A stretch of 6,399 nucleotides of DNA. Source: an uncultured Clostridia bacterium (GTDB taxonomy: Bacteria > Bacillota > Clostridia > Christensenellales > Borkfalkiaceae). Under the pieces are notes generated by a model. The model made no database searches, had not been told where the DNA came from, and was given only the letters and a program-made list of their open reading frames with translations. The first letter of the stretch is position 1, and each line of letters begins with the position of its first letter. Positions 1 through 6,263 of the stretch are shown here, one piece after another. A program made the translations under genes and the position numbers. The stretch is taken from NCBI GenBank assembly GCA_937920115.1, contig CALGVF010000008.1, forward strand, positions 1 to 6,399, written 5' to 3'.

Positions 1-119
1 GGCGTCCGCCGCCGAGGCGAAGTGGCTTGACGGAATGAAATGGAAGTCAAGACGAGAGAGGTCTTGCGTTAAAGGTTTTACGATTGTTATCTGTCGTTTA
101 CGTTAGAAACCTCTATCGA

Positions 120-153
120 CGGCTACGCCGCCACTTTCCCCAAAGGGGAAAGT
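120..153. repeat. Palindromic intergenic repeat, left copy
   Basis: Two small hairpins stand side by side: CGGC/GCCG at 120-130 around a TAC loop, then ACTTTCCCC (133-141) and GGGGAAAGT (145-153) around AAA. A very similar palindrome lies at 6365-6385 in the opposite orientation, where the shared core reads CTTTCCCC-TTT-GGGG followed by AGAGTGG, matching the reverse complement of CCACTTTCCCCAAAGGGG here. From memory, sequences of this build (a CCTCT lead, a short GC hairpin, then CCCC-AAA-GGGG) recur between genes in many Clostridia genomes. That makes a dispersed non-coding repeat the likeliest reading, with function unknown. Confidence 0.6.
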
Positions 154-287
154 AAGATAATTAGATTGTTTAGGTTTTGCGTTTTAGAGTTTTTGCGGGA
201 CGCTCCATTCTTAAAAACGCTTGTATTTTTAAGAGTTCAGTAAAGGTGTTGCCCCTACGGTTCCGCTCAACACTTGCGGTAAGAATT

Positions 288-321
288 TTACGGGGCGTCG
301 CCGATAGGCGACGCCCCGTAA
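288..321 (-). terminator. Perfect 15-bp GC-rich hairpin after ftsH; possible terminator
   Basis: The arms TTACGGGGCGTCGCC (288-302) and GGCGACGCCCCGTAA (307-321) pair perfectly around a GATA loop, and the stem can extend by a few A-T pairs with a one-base bulge. It begins 65 bases past the ftsH stop, and no other candidate transcript end lies between. Read on the minus strand, the stem is followed by AAAATTCTTACC, a poor U-tract, so it is not a textbook intrinsic terminator. It could instead be another palindromic intergenic repeat that blocks 3' exonucleases or ends transcription inefficiently. Confidence 0.45.
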
Positions 322-386
322 ATTCGCTTTATTATTATATTTGTTGTTGTTTTAGCCGTAAACGGTTTTTGGCGTATCTTGCCGTA

Positions 387-2519
387 TTACTCTTTCTTAT
401 CGTCCGAGTTGTCCTCGCCCGCCGTCGGCATTTTCGGGGCGTCGGTCGTTTCGCTTGCGTTTTCGCCCGTCTTTTCCTCGACTTTTTCGCCGCTTTCGGG
501 AGTATCCCCACCGTTGTTTGCTACGGAACCTTCGTTGGCTGCAGAATCTCCGTTATTTACAGCGGAATTTTCTTCGCCCGCATTATAACGCTTGAACGGG
601 TTTTCTATACGTTCTTTATCGCGTTTATCCATAAATTCGAGTATTTCCTTGACGTCCTTGCCTTCCATGATAAGGTCGACTTCGTCCTGATAAATAGTCT
701 CTCTTTCGATAAGGAGTCTCGCCATATTGTCGAGCAATTTTTTGTTTGCGGTGAGAAGTTCGACGGCTTTTTCGTGGGCTTCCTTGATTATACGCTGAAC
801 TTCCTCGTCGATAATCGCCGCGGTGTGTTCGCTGTAACCCGCCTTGGTCTCGTAATCTCTGCCGATGAACACTTGGTCGTTGTCGCCGTAGTTGACGGGT
901 CCGACCTTTTCGCTCATACCCCATTGAGTGACCATTCTTCTCGCTCTGTCGGTCGCCGCTTTAATATCGCTCGACGCTCCCGAGGAAATATCGTGAATAA
1001 TGAGTTCTTCGGCAACTCTGCCGCCGTAGGTCATTACTATCTCGTCGAGAAGTTTAGCCTTGCCGTAATACTGTTCGTCTCCGTCGGGACGGGTAAGCGT
1101 GTAGCCGCCTGCCGAACCTCTCGGAATAATCGAAACTTCCTGTACGGGGTCGCAATGGGGGAGAAGTCTCGCGAGGATTGCGTGACCCGATTCGTGATAA
1201 GCGGTGATACGTTTATCCGATTCGGTGATGAGACGGCTCTTTTTCTGCGGTCCCATAATGACTTTGTTAATCGCTTCGTAGAGGTCGATATTCGTAATCG
1301 CCTTTTCGTTTTTCCTCGCCGCGAGAATAGCCGCCTCGTTTAAAAGGTTCGCTATATCCGCGCCCGAGAAGCCCGCCGTCATACGCGCGAGAACTTTGAA
1401 ATTGACGTTCGCCGCGAGCGGTTTATTTCTCGAATGTACCTTTAAGATAGCCTCTCTGCCTCTTACGTCGGGCATATTGACGTAAATCTGTCTGTCGAAT
1501 CTGCCGGGACGCATAAGGGCGGGGTCGAGAATGTCCGCTCGGTTTGTAGCCGCCATGATTATAATACCGTCGTTCGCCTCGAAACCGTCCATCTGAACGA
1601 GGAGTTGGTTAAGAGTCTGTTCTCTTTCGTCGTTGCCGCCGCCGAGACCTGCGCCTCTCTGACGACCTACCGCGTCGATTTCGTCGATAAATACTATACA
1701 AGGCATAGATTTTTTAGCCATCGCGAAGAGGTCTCTGACCCTGCTCGCGCCTACGCCGACGAACATTTCCACGAAGTCCGAACCGCTTATGGAGAAGAAC
1801 GGAACGTTCGCTTCGCCCGCGACCGCTTTCGCGAATAAGGTTTTACCTGTTCCCGGAGGTCCTACGAGGAGAACGCCCTTGGGTATTCTCGCGCCGAGTA
1901 CGGAGAATTTACGCGGGTTCTTCAAGAACTCTACGATTTCCTGTAATTCTTCCTTTTCTTCTTCCGCTCCCGCGACGTCCGCGAATCTCACTTTTATATT
2001 GTGATTTACTCTCGCTTTGGTCTTGCCGAAGTCCATCGCGCCCTTGTTTGCGCCGTTGACCGAACGCATAAGGAACATAATCGCGAGTATGCCCACGCCG
2101 AGCATAAGAAGGGGCATGATAAGACTTGAAAGGAACGAGCCTTCATTCGGGTCGGAGCAGTCGATGACAACGCCGTTTTTCTTCAAAACTTCGAGTTCGT
2201 CCTGAAATATGGCGGTCGGGTAGAGGTTGGCGGTATATGCTTTTTTATACTTTCCGTTGCCGAGATCTTCATAAGCCGTAAGATTGTAAACGTTTACGGA
2301 TACTCTGTATTTTTTACCCGTCTCCGCATTGTATGCGACTTTCTTTTCCGTATTGCCGTCAACGGTTACGTCAACGTACTCGATGCCTACCAATTTGAAG
2401 AACTCGGAAGTCGGTTTATCCGTAGAACTTCCCGAGAAAACGCCCGCTAAGGCGAGGACTCCGAAAAGGGCGGCAATGGCGAGAATAACGGAAATAATTG
2501 TTTTTGCCGTTTTGTTCAT
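387..2519 (-). CDS. ftsH: ATP-dependent zinc metalloprotease FtsH
   Basis: FtsH is a hexameric membrane-anchored AAA+ protease that unfolds and degrades damaged membrane proteins and short-lived cytosolic regulators. The 710 residues show the full family order: membrane segment at about 7-28, an extracytoplasmic domain to about 127, a second membrane segment at 129-151, Walker A GPPGTGKT (220-227), pore loop FVG (253-255), Walker B with FIDE (277-280), sensor asparagine N326 and arginine fingers R337 and R340 in the RPGRFDR stretch. The peptidase has HESGH (442-446), whose two histidines bind zinc, with D518 in GASSDIK as likely third ligand. Residues 640-710 form an acidic, Asn/Glu/Ser/Ala-rich tail, probably disordered, that makes it longer than typical bacterial FtsH (about 610-650). 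The ATG start is supported by AAAGGAG at 2525-2531, five bases away. It appears to be transcribed alone, separated from cvpA by a terminator and its own promoter. Confidence 0.98.
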   Translation of the reverse strand: MNKTAKTIISVILAIAALFGVLALAGVFSGSSTDKPTSEFFKLVGIEYVDVTVDGNTEKKVAYNAETGKKYRVSVNVYNLTAYEDLGNGKYKKAYTANLYPTAIFQDELEVLKKNGVVIDCSDPNEGSFLSSLIMPLLMLGVGILAIMFLMRSVNGANKGAMDFGKTKARVNHNIKVRFADVAGAEEEKEELQEIVEFLKNPRKFSVLGARIPKGVLLVGPPGTGKTLFAKAVAGEANVPFFSISGSDFVEMFVGVGASRVRDLFAMAKKSMPCIVFIDEIDAVGRQRGAGLGGGNDEREQTLNQLLVQMDGFEANDGIIIMAATNRADILDPALMRPGRFDRQIYVNMPDVRGREAILKVHSRNKPLAANVNFKVLARMTAGFSGADIANLLNEAAILAARKNEKAITNIDLYEAINKVIMGPQKKSRLITESDKRITAYHESGHAILARLLPHCDPVQEVSIIPRGSAGGYTLTRPDGDEQYYGKAKLLDEIVMTYGGRVAEELIIHDISSGASSDIKAATDRARRMVTQWGMSEKVGPVNYGDNDQVFIGRDYETKAGYSEHTAAIIDEEVQRIIKEAHEKAVELLTANKKLLDNMARLLIERETIYQDEVDLIMEGKDVKEILEFMDKRDKERIENPFKRYNAGEENSAVNNGDSAANEGSVANNGGDTPESGEKVEEKTGENASETTDAPKMPTAGEDNSDDKKE

Positions 2520-2630
2520 TGTGTCTCCTTTGTTTCAAACAATCTGTCGTATTGTTTTTGTTTTGCTTTATTTACGCCGAGAAGAGTATCGAAAGACTTT
2601 CGCAACGTAAATTTTAATACTTGTAAAAAC

Positions 2631-2659
2631 ATTTTAACATATAAAAAATAAAAATTCAA
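2631..2659 (-). promoter_or_regulatory. Sigma-A promoter of ftsH, extended -10
   Basis: On the minus strand, a -35 box TTGAAT (2654-2659) and a -10 box TAAAAT (2631-2636) are separated by exactly 17 bases, and TGT immediately precedes the -10 to give an extended -10. Transcription would start near 2624, leaving a leader of about 105 bases before the ATG. The close match suggests strong housekeeping expression. I see no CIRCE or CtsR-like heat-shock operator in the region. Confidence 0.75.
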
Positions 2660-2714
2660 ATATATAATGAAAAAGGATATTTTTTTACATACTTTTCACC
2701 GAAGTTGGATTTCT

Positions 2715-2740
2715 GCCGCCGACCGCCCTCGGTCGGCGGC
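2715..2740. repeat. GC-rich 10-bp perfect hairpin between cvpA terminator and ftsH promoter
   Basis: GCCGCCGACC (2715-2724) and GGTCGGCGGC (2731-2740) pair perfectly around a six-base loop, in surroundings that are otherwise very AT-rich. Neither strand has a T-tract after it, and it lies upstream of the ftsH promoter and beyond the cvpA terminator, so neither transcript needs it. The composition contrast and position fit a small dispersed palindromic repeat. Function unknown. Confidence 0.5.
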
Positions 2741-2786
2741 GAAAATACGGAAATCACGCGTACTATAATACTATGCGTAAAAAATC

Positions 2787-2820
2787 AAAAAAAGCCGAAA
2801 TTCATAAAACGAATTTCGGC
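2787..2820 (-). terminator. Rho-independent terminator of cvpA
   Basis: The arms GCCGAAATTC (2794-2803) and GAATTTCGGC (2811-2820) form a perfect 10-bp stem with a seven-base loop. On the minus strand the stem is followed directly by seven Ts (2787-2793) and then more T-rich sequence. It lies 24 bases past the cvpA stop codon. This is a textbook intrinsic terminator and separates cvpA from ftsH. Confidence 0.9.
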
Positions 2821-2844
2821 AATCTTATATTTTTTTAAATTTCG

Positions 2845-3489
2845 TTACGCGATAACGGTGGACCAATAGAACTCGCCTATACCTTTGATATAGCCGCCCA
2901 TCCAATCAAGCACCCACTTGTACGCATATTGATATACGTACGAAGAAGTATCGGTAATCTTTAATTTGTCGAGATATTCGCCGACGACCGTAACCTTGTC
3001 TTTGAGAAGGTAAGCAATCGTGAGGAACATAAAGATATGTAATACACCCCAGAACGCTCCGAGCAGTAAGCCGAGAATTTTATCTACGGGCTTAATCGGA
3101 TTCGCAACCGTCGTGAATGGTCTGAATATAAGTTTTACGATTTTGAATACGATTGTAACGACGATCCAAAGGATAAGCAAAATGCCGAGCATTATTATCC
3201 AATTCGCCGCGAGAGTACCGCCGCTCGCAAGTCCGCGGGCCGCCGCCATATCTCCGAGGAAGCCGTCGCAGAACGCCATAACGCCTGCAAAACTCGAAAG
3301 AACGCTGTGAAGAGGGGCGTTTTCAGCCGCAAACACAAGTTTAAAAACGGGTTCTACGAGAAGTATAGACGCGATAAGAGCAAAAAACCAACAGCAAAAC
3401 GAAACTATTTGCTTTGCGAATCCCCTTAGCAAACCTATCAAAGCAAAAAGTACTATGATGCCGATGCAAACAAATTCAGCGATTCCCAT
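2845..3489 (-). CDS. cvpA: CvpA family (colicin V production-like) integral membrane protein
   Basis: The 214-residue product fits the CvpA family (Pfam CvpA), small polytopic inner-membrane proteins named after a gene needed for colicin V export in E. coli; in most bacteria their exact role is unsettled, with links to envelope integrity. Four hydrophobic segments are visible at about 4-21, 27-46, 96-120 and 137-161. The N-terminal pattern FALIGLLRGFAKQ (15-27) and the Gly-rich PVDKILGLLLGAFWG (134-148) before the last helix are typical. The loop between helices 2 and 3 (about 47-95) and the tail after 162 make it somewhat longer than the usual 160-180 residues. The ATG at 3489 is preferred over an in-frame TTG at 3498: the GGAGG at 3500-3504 stands 10 bases before the ATG but only one before the TTG. 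It is transcribed alone, between its own promoter and terminator. Confidence 0.85.
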   Translation of the reverse strand: MGIAEFVCIGIIVLFALIGLLRGFAKQIVSFCCWFFALIASILLVEPVFKLVFAAENAPLHSVLSSFAGVMAFCDGFLGDMAAARGLASGGTLAANWIIMLGILLILWIVVTIVFKIVKLIFRPFTTVANPIKPVDKILGLLLGAFWGVLHIFMFLTIAYLLKDKVTVVGEYLDKLKITDTSSYVYQYAYKWVLDWMGGYIKGIGEFYWSTVIA

Positions 3490-3499
3490 AAAGTACAAG

Positions 3500-3504
3500 C
3501 CTCC
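3500..3504 (-). promoter_or_regulatory. Shine-Dalgarno site that fixes the cvpA start
   Basis: GGAGG on the minus strand, 10 bases from the ATG at 3489 and only one base from the alternative TTG at 3498. The spacing rules out the longer start and supports a 214-residue protein. Confidence 0.75.
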
Positions 3505-3531
3505 ATTAAAGGTAAATATATTGTCGATACT

Positions 3532-3560
3532 ATATTACCACATAAAAAAAAATTTTGCAA
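3532..3560 (-). promoter_or_regulatory. Sigma-A promoter of cvpA, extended -10
   Basis: On the minus strand, TTGCAA (3555-3560) and TAATAT (3532-3537) are 17 bases apart, with TGG just before the -10 giving an extended -10. The spacer contains a run of nine Ts. The start point would be near 3525, giving a leader of about 36 bases. TTGCAA is its own reverse complement, but no good -10 at 17 bases follows it on the plus strand, so it probably does not serve yyaC. Confidence 0.75.
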
Positions 3561-3587
3561 GCGGTTTATTAAATTTTTTTAAGTAAA

Positions 3588-3593
3588 TAATAT
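3588..3593 (+). promoter_or_regulatory. Possible -10 box immediately upstream of the yyaC-like gene
   Basis: TAATAT lies five bases before the ATG at 3599, with only a weak -35-like TTTATT at 3565-3570 (17-base spacer). If used, transcription would start at or next to the ATG. The surrounding DNA is almost all A and T, so such boxes arise by chance. I could not match a forespore sigma-F/G or mother-cell sigma-E/K promoter here with any confidence. Confidence 0.25.
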
Positions 3594-3598
3594 TATTT

Positions 3599-4144
3599 AT
3601 GCAAAACTATTATATTCCCGCGTCCTCGGGCGGCGTGAAAATGAAAATTTTACAGGCTTTGAACGCCGTTTTGGGCGGCACTCCCGCAATTTTCGTGTGT
3701 ATAGGCACGGACGCCGTGACGGGCGACAGTTTAGGACCGCTCGTCGGCACTATGCTGAAAGAAAAACTCGGCGGCAGAACGTACGTTTTCGGTTCGCTCG
3801 ATAAACCCGTGACCGCGAGAGACGTAAACGTAATCGCGAATTTCGTTAAAAGAACGTACCCTTACGAAAAAGTCGTGGCGATAGACGCCGCTCTCGGAAG
3901 ACGGGAAGAGATAGGCGGCGTTAAAATTTCCGACCGCCCCGTAAAACCCGGTCTCGGCGTGGAAAAGAATCTCGCCGAAATAGGCGACGCGTCCATAATC
4001 GCCGTCGTCGACGAAAAGACTTCGCCCAAAACTTCGCTGTCTTCCGTTCGTTTGTCGCTCGTCTACTCGCTTGCCGAAGCGATTTCCGAGGCGGTGAAAG
4101 AGTACTTCGATAAATTGTCTATGCCCGCCGTAAATTGCCGATAA
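3599..4144 (+). CDS. yyaC: YyaC-family sporulation protein (DUF1256, putative spore protease)
   Basis: The 181-residue product resembles Bacillus subtilis YyaC, a sporulation-associated protein of the DUF1256 family whose fold is related to the germination protease Gpr and to hydrogenase maturation proteases. The activity is presumed, not proven. Diagnostic stretches are VCIGTDAVTGDSLGPLVG (33-50), FGSLDKPVTA (64-73), VVAIDAALG (92-100) and the VKPGLGV loop (115-121), with acidic residues D38, D43 and D96 in conserved positions. Length is about normal. The start is uncertain: neither the ATG at 3599 nor the in-frame ATG at 3641 has a Shine-Dalgarno site. The longer form is kept because composition switches from AT-rich to coding-like right at 3601. 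It is divergent from cvpA and ends 16 bases before the convergent dapL stop, with no clear terminator between. It suggests an endospore-forming ancestry. Confidence 0.85.
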   Translation: MQNYYIPASSGGVKMKILQALNAVLGGTPAIFVCIGTDAVTGDSLGPLVGTMLKEKLGGRTYVFGSLDKPVTARDVNVIANFVKRTYPYEKVVAIDAALGRREEIGGVKISDRPVKPGLGVEKNLAEIGDASIIAVVDEKTSPKTSLSSVRLSLVYSLAEAISEAVKEYFDKLSMPAVNCR

Positions 4145-4160
4145 TCGACTTATAGGCGGC

Positions 4161-5324
4161 TTATTTTAGCCAATTAAATTCGGAAAGTCTGTCCGAAGCC
4201 TCGAAAATCGTCTTTCTCGGCGAAAAAGCGGAGAGACGGAAATAATCGCCTTTTTGTTGATTGAACCCTTTTCCGGGAGTGGCGATTATTCCGAGTTTGT
4301 CGGAGAGAAGTCCGCAAAACGACTCGTCCGAAAACCCCTCGGGGCAACGGGCGTAAACGTAAGGCGAATCGTCGCCCGTCGCGTACTTTAAACCTTTCGA
4401 TTTCAACGCTTGTCTTAAAATCTCGGCGTTATCCTTATAATATTTAACGCGTTTTTTCATTTCCCGCCGTCCTTCGTCCGAAAGGCACGAAAGACCGCCG
4501 CGTTGAGTAACGTAGGAAACGCCGTTGTCGGTACAGCCCGACTTGCGTTTTTTGAACTTGCCCGCTTCGGAGAGTTCCTCGGGTATTACGGAGTAGCCGA
4601 GCCGAAGTCCCGTAAAGCCGTAACCTTTTGAGAAAGAACGCACTTCTATCGAACATCTTTTCGCGTTCGGAATACGGAAAATCGAATCGGGGTAGCCGTC
4701 CGACAGAAAATCGGAATACGCCCCGTCGAAAACGATGACGGCGTTCGCGGAGATAGCGTAATTGACCCATAGCGAGAGGGTTTTGTAGTCCAACGCCGTA
4801 CCGCTCGGGTTCGAGGGCGAGCAGAGATAAACGGCGTCGGCGGCAGTACCGAAAGGCGGGTATGGAATGAAATCTTCGTCCGAATCTACGTAGATAACCT
4901 CGTTTCCGAGAAGCAGATTAGCCTCGGCGACGGCGGGGTAACAGGGAGTTGGAACGATTATCCGACTGTCGGGGTTCAAAAGTCCGAAAATGTCGTAGAG
5001 TTCGTCTTTCGCCCCGTCGTTTACGTAAATTTCCGACTTTCTGACGGTTACGCCCTTGTCCGAATAATCTTTGGCAATCGCTTCTTTGAGAAAGTCGTAG
5101 CCCGAACTCGGGGAATAGCCTTTAAAGCCCGACGGAGTAGTCATTTCGTCGAGGGCTTTTTTCATTTCCTCGGCGACTACGGGGAATAGGGGTAATTTAA
5201 CGTCGCCGACTCCGAGGTCGAGGAGTTTATCGCCCCATTTTTCTTTCGCCGTCGCTTTACGGGCATTTATGCCTGCGAACACGTAGGAGTCGGAGAGTTT
5301 TCGGAAGTTTTCGTTATATTTCAT
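4161..5324 (-). CDS. dapL: LL-diaminopimelate aminotransferase DapL
   Basis: DapL transfers an amino group from glutamate to tetrahydrodipicolinate to give LL-diaminopimelate in one step, bypassing the acylated intermediates of the succinylase and acetylase routes. It is a cytosolic class I/II PLP enzyme, normally a homodimer. The 387-residue product has the DapL-type start (NENFRKLSDSYVF, 4-16), LGVGDVKLPL (37-46), FKGYSPSSGYDFL (67-79), NPSGT (172-176), the aspartate D200 expected to contact the PLP ring, the PLP-binding K233 inside SFSKGYGFTGLRLGY (230-244), and the substrate-binding R363 in YFRLSAF. The SFSK-GFTG-R signature and the final GKGF-YFRL block point to DapL rather than a generic aspartate aminotransferase. 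It is slightly shorter than the usual 400-410. The ATG at 5324 has AAGGAA (5331-5336) upstream. It lies downstream of dapF on the same strand across a 103-base gap, so the two are probably an operon. Confidence 0.92.
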   Translation of the reverse strand: MKYNENFRKLSDSYVFAGINARKATAKEKWGDKLLDLGVGDVKLPLFPVVAEEMKKALDEMTTPSGFKGYSPSSGYDFLKEAIAKDYSDKGVTVRKSEIYVNDGAKDELYDIFGLLNPDSRIIVPTPCYPAVAEANLLLGNEVIYVDSDEDFIPYPPFGTAADAVYLCSPSNPSGTALDYKTLSLWVNYAISANAVIVFDGAYSDFLSDGYPDSIFRIPNAKRCSIEVRSFSKGYGFTGLRLGYSVIPEELSEAGKFKKRKSGCTDNGVSYVTQRGGLSCLSDEGRREMKKRVKYYKDNAEILRQALKSKGLKYATGDDSPYVYARCPEGFSDESFCGLLSDKLGIIATPGKGFNQQKGDYFRLSAFSPRKTIFEASDRLSEFNWLK

Positions 5325-5365
5325 ATTTTATTCCTTCACATATACTTAATATTGAGGTTGTCAGA

Positions 5366-5410
5366 CCTCTCTCGTCTTTTACGAGCAGAGCGAGTAAAAG
5401 ACGAGAGAGG
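5366..5410. repeat. Perfect 17-bp inverted repeat between dapF and dapL
   Basis: CCTCTCTCGTCTTTTAC (5366-5382) and GTAAAAGACGAGAGAGG (5394-5410) pair perfectly around an 11-base loop. In the dapF-dapL direction it begins 17 bases after the dapF stop and is not followed by a T-tract, so it is not a standard terminator. The last bases of the downstream arm could alternatively pair with a nearby GAGGT/ACCTC partner (5354-5358 with 5365-5369), but that helix is far weaker. Fourteen bases of the arm, AAGACGAGAGAGGT, recur exactly at 49-62, which argues for a dispersed repeat. It may stabilise dapF mRNA or tune dapL expression. Confidence 0.7.
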
Positions 5411-5427
5411 TTAAAACGGGAATATAT

Positions 5428-6246
5428 TTAAACGTTAAACTCTTTATTGATATTCGTATCGCCGTAAAGAACGGGCGTGATTAAGCCGCCGAGAAAGACT
5501 TTTTCTCCCTCGAATTTAACGGTTAAAACGCCGCCCGCCATTTTTATATCGTATTCGTTTCTGCTCGGATAAAGACTGTTTTTTAAGGCGTACGCTACCG
5601 CAATCGCTCCGCTTCCGCACGATAGGGTCGTGAGAGAACCTCGTTCGCAGACTTCGCAAAATATTTCGTCGCCGTCCGTTTTAACGACTTCCACGTTCGC
5701 CCCGCCGTCGTATATATTCGTCTTTTTTATAGCCTCGAAATACTCCGTCGCCGAGCGTTTTCCGTTTAAAACAACCGCGTGAATATTTCCGTTGTTTACC
5801 GTAAAAAAGTTGCGTTTATCGACATATAGACCGTCTTTTTGCAATTTTTCAATCAATATATCCGCGTTTTTATCGGGTGACGGCATGGGGAAGTCTGTGA
5901 CCGAATAATAGCGATTGTCGCCGAGACGGTCAAACCTTACCGTGTGCACCCCCGAGAGGGTTTTTATTCTGACTTCGTTTGATTCGATTGCGTTTGTAAG
6001 GTATGCGAAAACTGCGGACGAACGAATACCGTTGCCGCAGGTTTTGCCCTCGCTCCCGTCGGCGTTGAAGATACGCATGAAGAGTAGTCCGTCCGAGATT
6101 TTTTCGACCCGAATAATGCCGTCGGCTCCTACGCTAGATCGTCTGTCGCAATATTTTTCGGCGAGGTATGGCAAGTCCGAAAGGGGCGTGTCGCCCGAAA
6201 CGTAGAGGTAGTCGTTACCCGCCGCCTGAATTTTAAGGAATTTCAT
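5428..6246 (-). CDS. dapF: Diaminopimelate epimerase DapF
   Basis: DapF interconverts LL- and meso-diaminopimelate using two cysteines as acid and base, without a cofactor. Meso-DAP feeds peptidoglycan crosslinks and lysine synthesis. The 272-residue product has the usual length and the two-lobed family pattern: AAGNDYLYV (8-16), NADGSEGKTCGNGIR (61-75) with catalytic C70, GNIHAVV (153-159) in place of the common GNPHAV, the ANVEVV strand (183-188), and ERGSLTTLSCGSGA (201-214) with catalytic C210 in CGSGA rather than CGTGA. The ATG at 6246 is chosen because the family begins MKF-K---GND there; the frame stays open up to a TTG at 6345, but that extension would run through a hairpin and matches nothing in the family. 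No Shine-Dalgarno site lies at a usual distance from the ATG. It is followed by dapL, the enzyme that makes its substrate. Confidence 0.95.
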   Translation of the reverse strand: MKFLKIQAAGNDYLYVSGDTPLSDLPYLAEKYCDRRSSVGADGIIRVEKISDGLLFMRIFNADGSEGKTCGNGIRSSAVFAYLTNAIESNEVRIKTLSGVHTVRFDRLGDNRYYSVTDFPMPSPDKNADILIEKLQKDGLYVDKRNFFTVNNGNIHAVVLNGKRSATEYFEAIKKTNIYDGGANVEVVKTDGDEIFCEVCERGSLTTLSCGSGAIAVAYALKNSLYPSRNEYDIKMAGGVLTVKFEGEKVFLGGLITPVLYGDTNINKEFNV

Positions 6247-6263
6247 ACAACGAATATATGCGA

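Larger units (their letters stand above)
1..386. other. Gene-free region downstream of ftsH, rich in inverted repeats
   Basis: No coding region is supported here. One frame is open from the left edge to a TAG at 104-106 (34 codons), which is short enough to be chance. The region holds several inverted repeats: CTTGAC/GTCAAG at 26-31 and 46-51, the palindrome at 133-153, an AT-rich 9-bp hairpin at 209-234 (TCTTAAAAA/TTTTTAAGA), a 6-bp pair GTGTTG/CAACAC at 246-251 and 268-273, and the 15-bp perfect hairpin at 288-321. Such density suggests accumulated small intergenic repeat elements rather than a decayed gene. I see no tRNA-like cloverleaf. Confidence 0.6.
2520..2844. other. cvpA-ftsH spacer: terminator, GC hairpin, ftsH promoter and leader
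   Basis: There is no gene in this 325-base gap. Read in the direction of the flanking minus-strand genes it holds the cvpA terminator (2787-2820), a GC-rich hairpin (2715-2740), an AT-rich stretch containing the ftsH promoter (2631-2659), and a leader of about 105 bases. The leader contains TTTACG/CGTAAA arms enclosing a short CGAAA/TTTCG hairpin, and a small TTGTT/AACAA hairpin immediately before the Shine-Dalgarno site. No known riboswitch architecture is recognisable. Confidence 0.6.

Noticed and set aside
2..106. A 34-codon open frame running in from the left edge on the plus strand, as a possible gene end
   Set aside because: This length is expected often by chance, it resembles no family I know, and it includes the AAGACGAGAGAGGT repeat segment.
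177..1343. A 388-codon open frame on the plus strand
   Set aside because: It overlaps ftsH antisense, is rich in Arg, Phe and Val as expected of a shadow frame, and has no family resemblance.
3490..3498. TTG start for cvpA at 3498
   Set aside because: The GGAGG would be one base away, which is too close; the ATG at 3489 has workable spacing.
4145..4160. A bidirectional terminator between the convergent yyaC and dapL genes
   Set aside because: The 16-base gap and its flanks contain only a 4-bp ATAA/TTAT pairing and no T-tract hairpin.
5341..5363. CTGACA on the minus strand as a -35 box for an internal dapL promoter
   Set aside because: No acceptable -10 box occurs at 16-18 bases; the nearest TATATG would leave too short a spacer.
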